64,000 nucleotides of DNA from CAVZCK01 sp963798805. Its GTDB lineage: Bacteria > Pseudomonadota > Alphaproteobacteria > Rhizobiales > Rhodomicrobiaceae. A model generated the notes under the pieces. It made no database searches, was not told the origin of the DNA, and was given only the letters and a program-made list of their open reading frames with translations. The stretch covers positions 1 through 64,000 of the forward strand of contig CAWCVC010000009.1 in NCBI GenBank assembly GCA_963798805.1, read 5' to 3'. Shown in pieces: positions 26,737 to 34,071 of the stretch; positions within the stretch are counted from its first letter, which is position 1, and each line of letters begins with the position of its first letter. Position numbers and translations under genes: made by a program.

Positions 26737-28188
26737 ATGGCGCGTTTTCAGGCGGCCGATACGTATTATCCGGCGGCAGGCGATTTAGAGCTATTACCGT
26801 TTCGTTTTGAGCGCATGGGGACGAGGTACCTCGTTTCGAATATGGTGGGCGACTTTGTCTGGCTCGCTGCAGAAGATTTGGAACGGTTGGCTGATCTTCG
26901 GCTACATCCCGGTGATGGTCTTTATGAGAAGGCATATGCCGCGCACCTGATTAGCGGGCGCAGTCAGACCGCGCAGCGGCAGCTGCTCGCCTTGCGGCTT
27001 CGTAGCAGAATGGCGTTTCTCCCGGAACTTACGCCGCTCCACATCTTCGTTGTTACGCTGCGGTGCGAGCATTCATGTCCCTACTGCCAAGTGTCGAGGC
27101 AAAGCTCGGACCGCTCGCGCTATGATATGAGCGGAGAAACGGCCGAGCGCGCGCTTGAGATCGCGTTCAACAGTCCTTCAAAGCGGATCAAGATAGAATT
27201 TCAGGGCGGCGAGCCGCTGCTGAACTTCCCTCTGATAGAACGGATCGTCCTCGCCGCGAAGGAAAAGGCTCAAACGTCGGGTAAGACCTGCGAATTTGTC
27301 ATCGCCTCAAACTTGGCTGTTCTGGATGATGCAGTCCTGTCATTTTGTAAGGCGAACGCGGTTTTGCTATCGACGTCCCTCGATGGACCGGCGGATCTGC
27401 ATAACGCCAACAGACCGCGTCCAGGTAAGAACAGTCACGAGCTTGCGGTAAAGGGTATTCAGCGCGCTCAAGCGGTTCTCGGCAAGGATCGGGTCGGGGC
27501 CTTGATGACAACGACGCAGGCGAGCCTCGATCGGGTCGAGGAAATCATTGATGAATATCTGAAGCATGGGCTCGATGGCATCTTTCTTCGCCCGCTTTCG
27601 CCGTACGGCTTTGCCGTCAAAACTAAGCAATTTTCCCGATACGACAGTACGCGCTGGCTTGAGTTCTATTCGCGTGGTTTGCGCTACATTCTCAAGCTCA
27701 ATCACGCTGGAAAAGATTTCCCCGAATTCTACGCGACCCTGATACTGAAGAAAATGTTGACGGATCGCCCTTTGGGATATGTCGATATGCGAAGTCCGGC
27801 AGGCATTGGACTGGGCGCATTGGTCTATAATTATGACGGCAGGGTATTTGCCTCAGACGAGGGACGAATGCTCTCCGAGATGGGAGACAACACGTTTGAG
27901 CTCGGGGATGTTCGCGACAGCTATCGATCATTGGTTCTGTCGGATAAGCTTATTGGTCTGATCAGCGAATCGCTTACGCAATGCGCACCGATGTGTTCGG
28001 ATTGCGTCTTCGAGCCACACTGCGGTGCCGATCCTGTCTATCATCATGCCACTCAGGGCGACGCTGCCGGCATCAAGACGATATCGGAGTTTTGCCGGCG
28101 CCAAAAAGGCGTGATGGGGCTTCTCCTCGACATTCTTGATAATTCCCCCGGTGATGCTGCAATCCTTCGGCGATGGAGCGCGATGTGA
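26737..28188 (+). CDS. hxsB: His-Xaa-Ser system radical SAM maturase HxsB
   Basis: 483 residues. The radical SAM cluster motif is C110-EHS-C114-PY-C117 (CX3CX2C). A GGEP motif (FQGGEPLLNF) follows at about 158. The N-terminal about 100 residues (LLPFRFERMGTRYLVSNMVGDFVWL) are the family's own domain. A SPASM-like Cys-rich C-terminus (QCAPMCSDCVFEPHCGADP and a later FC) should bind auxiliary Fe-S clusters. The enzyme is predicted to modify the HxS repeats by radical chemistry. Its stop overlaps the GTG start of hxsC (GTGA). Confidence 0.94.
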   Translation: MARFQAADTYYPAAGDLELLPFRFERMGTRYLVSNMVGDFVWLAAEDLERLADLRLHPGDGLYEKAYAAHLISGRSQTAQRQLLALRLRSRMAFLPELTPLHIFVVTLRCEHSCPYCQVSRQSSDRSRYDMSGETAERALEIAFNSPSKRIKIEFQGGEPLLNFPLIERIVLAAKEKAQTSGKTCEFVIASNLAVLDDAVLSFCKANAVLLSTSLDGPADLHNANRPRPGKNSHELAVKGIQRAQAVLGKDRVGALMTTTQASLDRVEEIIDEYLKHGLDGIFLRPLSPYGFAVKTKQFSRYDSTRWLEFYSRGLRYILKLNHAGKDFPEFYATLILKKMLTDRPLGYVDMRSPAGIGLGALVYNYDGRVFASDEGRMLSEMGDNTFELGDVRDSYRSLVLSDKLIGLISESLTQCAPMCSDCVFEPHCGADPVYHHATQGDAAGIKTISEFCRRQKGVMGLLLDILDNSPGDAAILRRWSAM

Positions 28189-29364
28189 CGCTCGGACTCC
28201 ATGGTACTGCAACGGCCTGCCTCGGCCTATCCGAGGCGCCGACGGCGGGAGTTGTACGGCTCCGGTCGATCACTGGGGAATGGTCGCCTAATGACGCGGA
28301 CTTCGCGCTTATTCATTCGCAGGCCGATCTTGAACTTGCCCGCTCCAAGAACCTTGACAGCGTGGTCTTCCTGAGCGACGAGTTCATCCGCTCCCATCGA
28401 TGCGCACGAGTTCTCGCGGTTCATCGTCCTTCCGATGCGTTTCCAGTATCTTTCCGATGGCGACATCATCGGCGTCCATCCGCAGTCGAAGCGGGTCAGA
28501 ACGCTCTACAGGCGGGCCTCAGGACACAATTCGTTCCTGATAACTGAGCGGTGTAATCATTATTGCCTGATGTGCTCACAGCCGCCGAAGGATATTGACG
28601 ATCGCTGGATCTTCGATGAGATCAAAGCCGCGCTGCCGCTGATCGACAAGAGCACACGGTCGATAGGCTTTACCGGCGGCGAGCCCTTGCTGGATAGTGA
28701 CGCATTTATCGACCTATTGGAAATCTGTCGAGTCGAACTGCCTGAAACGGCCGTACACGTGCTAAGCAACGGACGAGCGTTCGCCCAAGATGCCATAGCC
28801 GCTCGTTGGGCGGCCGTGAAGCACCCGAACCTGACCCTGGGCATTCCGATATATTCGGCCATCGACCACGTCCACGATTACGTTGTGCAAGCAAAGGGCG
28901 CATTCGACGAAACGATCCTTGGTATCCTGAAGCTCAAGAACATGAGACAGCGGGTTGAGATTCGCGTCGTGTTGCATGCGATTACGGCGCCGAGAATCGT
29001 GGAGACCTGCCGTTGGCTCGCGCGGAACCTGCCATTCGTCGATCATGTCGCCCTGATGGGGCTGGAGAACACAGGGTTTGCGATCGCTAACGCGGATTTG
29101 CTTTGGATGGACCCCGTCGACTATCGGGATCTGTTGGCGGAAGGGGTGGGCGTGTTGGCCGCAGCAAGGGTCAAGGTTTCGGTCTATAATCTGCAGCGCT
29201 GTGTGATCCACCCTACGGTTTGGCCCTACGCCGCACAGTCGATTTCAGATTGGAAAAACGGGTACGTCGAAGAATGCGAGCGCTGCATTGAAAAAGATCA
29301 CTGCGCTGGTTTCTTTACGTCCGGCCGCCCTCGTTACAGTCGGGGGATTCAGGCAATTCTTTGA
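28185..29364 (+). CDS. hxsC: His-Xaa-Ser system radical SAM maturase HxsC, read in two frames
   Basis: The N-terminal part (VTLGLHGTATACLGL... to DSVVFLSDEF) is in one frame, starting at a GTG overlapping the hxsB stop. The remainder (DAHEFSRFIVLPMRFQYLSDGDIIGVHPQSKRVRTLYRRASGHNSFLITERCNHYCLMCSQPPKD...) is in the next frame, open from 28375. The shift lies between about 28375 and 28420. The radical SAM motif CNHYCLMC (28552 on), GFTGGEPLLD, and a Cys-rich C-terminus (ECERCIEKDHCAGFF) are intact. Together they give about 390 residues, a normal HxsC length. The break is either a real mutation or a single-base error. Confidence 0.85.
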
Positions 29365-29388
29365 CACTGCCATTATGGCGGGTGGTAC

Positions 29389-29994
29389 TCAGATTTTCTG
29401 TGCAAGGAGCTTTACCGTCACGGCATCGCAGCCGGCGGGGCCGACACGGCGTTCTCGATAAAACTGCAGGACGAACTTATCCGATAGCACATCGCGCAGC
29501 TGTCCGGATCGCGGCAAACTAATGTAATTGAGGCCGTGGCCGCCGAACGTCTCGAAATAGAAGTGTCCGCCAGCCTGCAAGGACCGGTGGAATTCATCGA
29601 TCAGCTCAAGTCTGACAAAGTGTACAGCAATGATCGCTGACATGGATTTCGGTGCAAAGGGCCACGCTGCTGCATCAGCACAAATCGGATACAGTCTACC
29701 GATGTCCGAACTGCCTAAGGCGTGCTTCTGAAAATACTCCGGTGCGAGCGCGGCGAGTGACCTTAGCCGGCCGAGATCACTGTCAACACAGATAACGTCG
29801 TAGCCGCGCAAGGCGAGTGCAACTGCGTTGCGACCAAAACCGCACCCCACATCGAGAATCGGAAGAGGCCCACACGAACTGAAATGGCTGGCAAATTTGA
29901 GCAATGTGTTCGATGGGGACGCAAGGAGATTGAGTTGCGGGTCACTTCGATCCTGGAGATCACTGGGGCGCTGGTTTGATTTTCGGCGGTACAT
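29389..29994 (-). CDS. Class I SAM-dependent methyltransferase
   Basis: About 201 residues from the ATG at 29994 (MYRRKSNQRPSDLQDRS); a GTG at 30066 would add 24. Motif I is LPILDVGCGFGRNAVALALRGYDVICVDSD, with the later acidic DAAAWPF (motif II-like) and a typical HFVRLELIDEFHRSLQAGGHFYFETFGG. Substrate cannot be deduced. It is convergent with hxsC, only 24 bases away, inside the same cargo region, so a tailoring role for the Hxs product is possible but unsupported beyond position. Confidence 0.82.
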   Translation of the reverse strand: MYRRKSNQRPSDLQDRSDPQLNLLASPSNTLLKFASHFSSCGPLPILDVGCGFGRNAVALALRGYDVICVDSDLGRLRSLAALAPEYFQKHALGSSDIGRLYPICADAAAWPFAPKSMSAIIAVHFVRLELIDEFHRSLQAGGHFYFETFGGHGLNYISLPRSGQLRDVLSDKFVLQFYRERRVGPAGCDAVTVKLLAQKI

Positions 29995-30066
29995 TACGCA
30001 TCCAATCTCTGTAGGTGACCCATAAGCACGGTTTCCAGAACGACCGAACCGTGATTGAAGCTCCAC

Positions 30067-30389
30067 AAAGGAACTTCATACGGCACGCTTTGATCTGACG
30101 GATTTCGGGTGGTCGGTGTAATCCAGCGTTTCAACATCGTCACCGCGTTGGCAAAGACTCTAGACGTAGGGCTAAATCAGCGTATTGGCATCGAAAACGG
30201 AGGTGGCTATTGCGTCTATGCAAAGTTTAAAAAACCAGATCCTACGGATCTCGTTTGGGCGGCCGATCTGCCCATTGACCTCGCCGCCTGATCCGCTACG
30301 TTCAGCCCACCGGAGACCGCGCCAAATGAAATTCCAACACACCTCGCGACGCTACCTTTCCCGAAGCAGCGGCCTGACAATTGACGAGC
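30067..30389. other. Interval between cargo and copy 2 of the repeat
   Basis: About 320 bases. A 60-codon plus-strand frame (30109-30291, MVGVIQRFNIVTALAKTLD...) is present without a ribosome site or known relative. Nothing else seen. Confidence 0.45.
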
Positions 30390-30431
30390 AAAGTCCTGCG
30401 CGCGAGGCGCAGGGCTTCACGGGGGGTGCCA

Positions 30432-30698
30432 TCACTCCTGCGGCGCCTCCGGAGCGGTGGGGGTTATGAGACCCGCCACGGTCTCATCGAGCAAATCCGT
30501 CGCCTCGACGGCGTGATTGGCAAAGTTCTCCAGAATGATCAGTTCGTCCCGGACCGGCTCGGCCTTGGGCAGGGTCAACAGCTTCTTGAGGCCATGCGAG
30601 AGCGCTTCGAGCACCGTGCGGATTTCATAAAGCAAGGTGCCGGCATCGATGAGGGCATTGCGCTGATCGCAAGGCCCCGTATTGTCGGGATCAGCCAT
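30432..30698 (-). CDS. 88-residue helical protein, copy 2
   Basis: MADPDNTGPCDQRNALIDAGTLLYEIRTVLEALSHGLKKLL... close to full identity with the protein at 22553-22819. The ATG at 30698 is the shared start; five upstream codons are in frame but not shared with copy 1. Function unknown. Divergent from the XRE gene. Confidence 0.72.
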   Translation of the reverse strand: MADPDNTGPCDQRNALIDAGTLLYEIRTVLEALSHGLKKLLTLPKAEPVRDELIILENFANHAVEATDLLDETVAGLITPTAPEAPQE

Positions 30699-30851
30699 GA
30701 TTCCGTTCCTCATAAACGGGGTTGTGGTCAGGCATTGGTCGGTGTTCCCGCACTGGCCAATGCCGCGTTATGAACAATTTCAATCAACAAGAACACGATA
30801 GGCTTATTTTAGGCTTGCGTCAAGCCGACCTCATGGGCTATTCAGGCTCAT

Positions 30852-31085
30852 ATGACCCCGATGCAATGCAGAATGGCGCGCGCCGCGCTCGATTGGACGG
30901 TGCATGAGATGGCCCGAAATGCCCAGGTCGGCATCAGCACCGTGGTGCGCTTCGAGGCCGGACGCGGCAAGCCGATCGTGGCGACCGTTGCCGCTATGAA
31001 ACGCACGTTCGAGGCGGCCGGCATCCAATTCATCGACAAGGGCGTCTGCTTCGAGGGCGATGAGCCGGGAGAGGACCCTGCCTGA
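30852..31085 (+). CDS. XRE-family helix-turn-helix regulator, copy 2
   Basis: 77 residues: MTPMQCRMARAALDWTVHEMARNAQVGISTVVRFEAGRGKPIVATVAAMKRTFEAAGIQFIDKGVCFEGDEPGEDPA. The helix-turn-helix (about 17-38) and the C-terminal beta pair AAGIQFI..GVCFEGD are typical of short rhizobial XRE proteins. The divergent layout with the 88-residue gene suggests it regulates the small-gene cluster. The duplicated TAGGCTT motif just upstream is a candidate operator. Confidence 0.85.
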   Translation: MTPMQCRMARAALDWTVHEMARNAQVGISTVVRFEAGRGKPIVATVAAMKRTFEAAGIQFIDKGVCFEGDEPGEDPA

Positions 31086-31166
31086 TCTGTGCCGCCTTCG
31101 CACTGGGCCAACCACGACAACGCGGTGCGGCCAACGGTGCGCCGCCACCGCTCTTCGCCAGACACG

Positions 31167-31430
31167 CTAATGCGGTTTGCCATCACGCAACGCGAAAATG
31201 GCGTCGAGCCGCTCCGTCAACAGCTCGAAGCGCTGCCGGCAGTCGGTCATCAGCTGCACCAACTCATCGAGCTTTGGCTTGAACGCTTGGGTACCCTGGC
31301 GCTTGGCGAGACTCCGGATCGCCATCAGGGTGACATCGACGGCGAGGCGGCATTCGAACAGCGGGATGCCGATGGCAATCGCCGGATCATCGTCATCGTC
31401 GCTGCTGATCTTGCTCATCGCATCCCCCAT
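31167..31430 (-). CDS. 87-residue protein of the accessory cluster
   Basis: MGDAMSKISSDDDDDPAIAIGIPLFECRLAVDVTLMAIRSLAKRQGTQAFKPKLDELVQLMTDCRQRFELLTERLDAIFALRDGKPH. An acidic N-terminus is followed by two long amphipathic helices with coiled-coil character. Its frameshifted twin is at 23276-23546. No family recognised. Confidence 0.68.
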   Translation of the reverse strand: MGDAMSKISSDDDDDPAIAIGIPLFECRLAVDVTLMAIRSLAKRQGTQAFKPKLDELVQLMTDCRQRFELLTERLDAIFALRDGKPH

Positions 31431-31498
31431 TCATCGCAGCTAACAGCAGCTATAGTATACGTTGAGGCGATGGTACACAAGCGCATAGATTGTCATCC

Positions 31499-31672
31499 AT
31501 GATGAAGGAGAAGAAAGAGCCGATCACCATCCGCATCGCGCCCTCGATGCGCGATGCCCTGCAGGCTGAGGCCGATGCCGAGCGGCGCGCGCTGAGCCAG
31601 TTCGTCGCGCTGATTCTGGAGCGCTACCTGATGGAGAGCGGCAAGCCTGCCAAACGCCCGGCAAAGCGGTGA
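31499..31672 (+). CDS. Ribbon-helix-helix protein, copy 2
   Basis: 57 residues: MMKEKKEPITIRIAPSMRDALQAEADAERRALSQFVALILERYLMESGKPAKRPAKR. The beta strand PITIRIAPS followed by two helices is an Arc/CopG/MetJ-like DNA-binding fold, and the tail is basic. It could act at the nearby transfer origin or as an antitoxin-like repressor; neither can be decided. An upstream TTG (31490) is also in frame. Confidence 0.78.
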   Translation: MMKEKKEPITIRIAPSMRDALQAEADAERRALSQFVALILERYLMESGKPAKRPAKR

Positions 31673-31843
31673 GGCGAAGCTCGTTTTGAGGCCTTCAACG
31701 GCTTGAGGATCATTCTTGGGGAAACGCTTTCGCCCCCTCCTTCAGTCAAGCCCCGTGTGCAGCTGACAAGCGGGGCATGGATCTGCCTCCAACCCGATCG
31801 TGAGCCGGGAGTCCTCGCGCCTTGATGGGGGAAACCGAAGCCG

Positions 31844-32323
31844 CTAACGCTTGACGCCTTCGCATTGAGCCGCGGCAGGAGCCATTTGCTTCAGCAAGGG
31901 GCCGGTAATTGCCAGGGTGCCCGAGATACAGGCGGCGGCGATGGCGATTGCGGCGGCGGTCCACGCGAGAGAGGACGCCCCGGGATAGGCTAACGCCTCG
32001 GCCGGAGGGGTGGCCTTTCCGCCCATGCCGATATCGACCGCGGCCGCCCGAACCTCATTCGCCACATAATCCGCCGCGGCGGTGATGAGCTGCTCGGCGA
32101 CCAGCTTGGAGGCCTCGATGTGCCTGGCGGCTGAGCCGGCGATGCTCTCGCTCGCTGCGTCGAGGCTCGCCCGCAGCTGAGCCAGCGCCTCGGCCAGGAT
32201 CAGCTCATTGAGGGTAACGGTGACCAGCACCGGATCGTCGCGGCTGAGCAGCAGATCATGGCGCTTGGCGACCTCGCCGATCAGCCGCTCGGTCGCGATC
32301 GAGGCTACCCGACGATGGCTCAC
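31844..32323 (-). CDS. TraM-like conjugal transfer protein
   Basis: 159 residues with a cytoplasmic helical N-terminal part (ATERLIGEVAKRHDLLLSRDDPVLVTVTLNELILAEALAQLRASLDAASES) and one C-terminal transmembrane segment (SLAWTAAAIAIAAACISGTLAITGPLL). This matches the organisation of IncP-type TraM proteins. The start overlaps the stop of the TraL-like gene (ATGA), the usual traL-traM pairing. Identification is by context and topology. Confidence 0.65.
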   Translation of the reverse strand: MSHRRVASIATERLIGEVAKRHDLLLSRDDPVLVTVTLNELILAEALAQLRASLDAASESIAGSAARHIEASKLVAEQLITAAADYVANEVRAAAVDIGMGGKATPPAEALAYPGASSLAWTAAAIAIAAACISGTLAITGPLLKQMAPAAAQCEGVKR

Positions 32324-33063
32324 AGCGCCGCCTCGAGTTGGGTGAAGATGTGCTGCCGGACCTTCGTGAGCCTTTGGCGCGCCATGATCGGGAAGTCGGG
32401 CGAGGCGATGGCCTCGGCGAAGGTCAAATGCCGCTTCAGCATCTCCTGGAGATCGGCGCCGAACGTCGCCGCTGTCCGCTGCGGCAGACGCAATACGGCA
32501 TGGATGCGATGGCGATGGCGCTGAAAGACCTCCATCTCCTCGAAAGCTTTGTCGTCCTCCAAGATCGTGCCGAAATGCTCATTCAGCCAGACCATGAGCG
32601 TGACCGCTTCGGGAAGCTGGCCGGCAAGGTCATTGAGGTCGTTCAAGGTCTCGAGCAGCGTGCGGCCGCTGCCGACGATGATGGCATGCACGACGACGGC
32701 CTTGCCCATCGCCGCGATCTGCCGGTGCACATCATTCTCGATCAGATAGTTGGAGAGCGCCACATAGCTGGAGGTGCCGGTATCGATCACCGCATGCGCC
32801 TCCTCGGTCAGCACCTTTTCCAGGATCTCATCGAAGCGGCGCTCATCGATCTGTGTGCCCCGCATCAGCTCGATGCGCGTGACAACCAAGGCGGCAAAGC
32901 TGGAGAAGGTGGAGGTGGTGGCGTCGGCATCAAAGAGCAGCACCGGCAGCTCTCGCTGGCGATAGAACTGCCCGAGCAGGAAGGCAATGAAGCTTTTGCC
33001 CACGCCGCCCTTGGAGTTGAGGATGAAATGCACCTTCCACGAGGTCTCATTCTTCATGCACAT
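32320..33063 (-). CDS. TraL-like P-loop ATPase of the transfer region
   Basis: 247 residues. A deviant Walker A, HFILNSKGGVGKSFIAFLLGQFY (about 12-34), is followed by LLFDADATTSTFSSF and AVIDTGTSSYVALSNYL, as in ParA/MinD-type ATPases and IncP TraL. A ribosome site (GGAGATGAGAACCC) precedes the ATG at 33063. It is divergent from the relaxase operon across the presumed oriT and coupled to the TraM-like gene. Role in transfer inferred from position. Confidence 0.8.
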   Translation of the reverse strand: MCMKNETSWKVHFILNSKGGVGKSFIAFLLGQFYRQRELPVLLFDADATTSTFSSFAALVVTRIELMRGTQIDERRFDEILEKVLTEEAHAVIDTGTSSYVALSNYLIENDVHRQIAAMGKAVVVHAIIVGSGRTLLETLNDLNDLAGQLPEAVTLMVWLNEHFGTILEDDKAFEEMEVFQRHRHRIHAVLRLPQRTAATFGADLQEMLKRHLTFAEAIASPDFPIMARQRLTKVRQHIFTQLEAAL

Positions 33064-33660
33064 GGGTTCTCATCTCCTTCTCCAGTGCGTGTGTGAATTC
33101 CGCGCGATCCATTGAAACGGCGTGTTTCGGGATGGCGTGCTCTTGCGCGCGATGAACGCCAAAGCGCCCGCCTTGGCTCTCGCAGCGTGCCAGGACCGTG
33201 ACCGGAGCATCCGGACGGGAACGCTCGATCCCGGCTCCCGCCTTCCCCGCGTCCCTGATCATGCCAGGACACCCGGGAGGCGTAAGTCCCGGCTCGGCGA
33301 TGCGCTCTGTGCATCCGGCGTCTCGCGGACGCCGGCATGCGGCTCGCTGGAGCGATGCCGACTCGGCAGATCATTACAAGCTTAGATCGCGAGTTCAATC
33401 AGAACATGCATATGTAAACTGAAAATCGTGCATACCGTGAGTTTAAATGTGAGTTTTATGAGTTTTGTGAGTTTGTAATCTCATGAGTTTATACAGAATT
33501 ATCTTTGTTTTATATTGACAATACCTCCGGTCATCCCGATCAATATAGGAAGTGAGTGTTGCGGTCCGTGCCCAATGCTGCTTGCGGAGACGACGCGAGC
33601 ATACACGGCGTCATGGTTTGACGTGCGGGACTGCCGGCGCCGGAAGCCAGGGAGCGCCAG
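33064..33660. promoter_or_regulatory. Divergent region, probable oriT with hairpin and TGAGTTT repeats
   Basis: About 600 bases between the TraL-like and MobC/TraJ-like genes, where IncP-type systems keep oriT. It contains a perfect 8-bp stem with a five-base loop (CCGGCGTC at 33315, GACGCCGG to 33335). The right half is AT-rich, with five TGAGTTT heptamers at 33438, 33450, 33459, 33468 and 33484. These look like protein-binding iterons. No nic site is assigned. Confidence 0.6.
33438..33490 (+). repeat. Five TGAGTTT direct repeats
   Basis: Heptamers start at 33438, 33450, 33459, 33468 and 33484, spaced 12, 9, 9 and 16 bases, in an AT-rich island within GC-rich sequence. They sit 170-220 bases upstream of the MobC/TraJ-like gene. 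The pattern fits iteron-like binding sites for a relaxosome or replication protein. Confidence 0.75.
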
Positions 33661-34071
33661 ATGCCTGATCATCGCCGGGCCATCAAAGTCTATGTGAGCC
33701 TTGAGGAGCGTGAGCGGCTCATCGAGCGGGCGCGCGGCTGCGACCTGCCGCTCTCGGCCTATCTGCGCCGGCTCGGCATCGGCCATCAGCCCAAATCCAC
33801 CATCGATGCCCAAGCGGTGCTTTTGCTCCTCAAGGTCAATGCCGATCAGGGGCGGCTGGGCGGACTGTTGAAGCTGTGGCTGAGCGAGCGGCCCGGTGCC
33901 GGCGCGCCCGCCTTCGATGTGCGCCGGCTGCTGGGTCAGATCGAGGCGACGCAGCTCCGGCTGCGGGCGCTGGTCAGGCGTCTCGATGAGCGATGCGCCG
34001 CGGCGGAGGGCCAAGCCGATGCTGTCGCGGCTTCCGCCGGCACCGGCCCTGTCTTTAGGGATGCGCCATGA
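33661..34071 (+). CDS. MobC/TraJ-like relaxosome accessory protein
   Basis: 136 residues. The N-terminus, AIKVYVSLEERERLIERARGCDLPLSAYLRRLGIG, is a ribbon-helix-helix typical of MobC/TraJ proteins that bind oriT and recruit the relaxase. The C-terminal half is helical (AFDVRRLLGQIEATQLRLRALVRRLDERC). The stop overlaps the relaxase start (ATGA). Gene order matches known oriT-traJ-traI arrangements. Confidence 0.83.
   Translation: MPDHRRAIKVYVSLEERERLIERARGCDLPLSAYLRRLGIGHQPKSTIDAQAVLLLLKVNADQGRLGGLLKLWLSERPGAGAPAFDVRRLLGQIEATQLRLRALVRRLDERCAAAEGQADAVAASAGTGPVFRDAP

Larger units (their letters stand above)
30390..31836. repeat. Accessory segment, copy 2 of a ~1.4-kb direct repeat
   Basis: Matches 22508-23943 throughout, same orientation. 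All four genes are intact here, and the segment leads straight into the TraM/TraL-like transfer genes, so this copy probably represents the original location. The pair brackets about 6.4 kb with IS debris, the secreted protein, the hxs genes and the methyltransferase. Confidence 0.9.
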
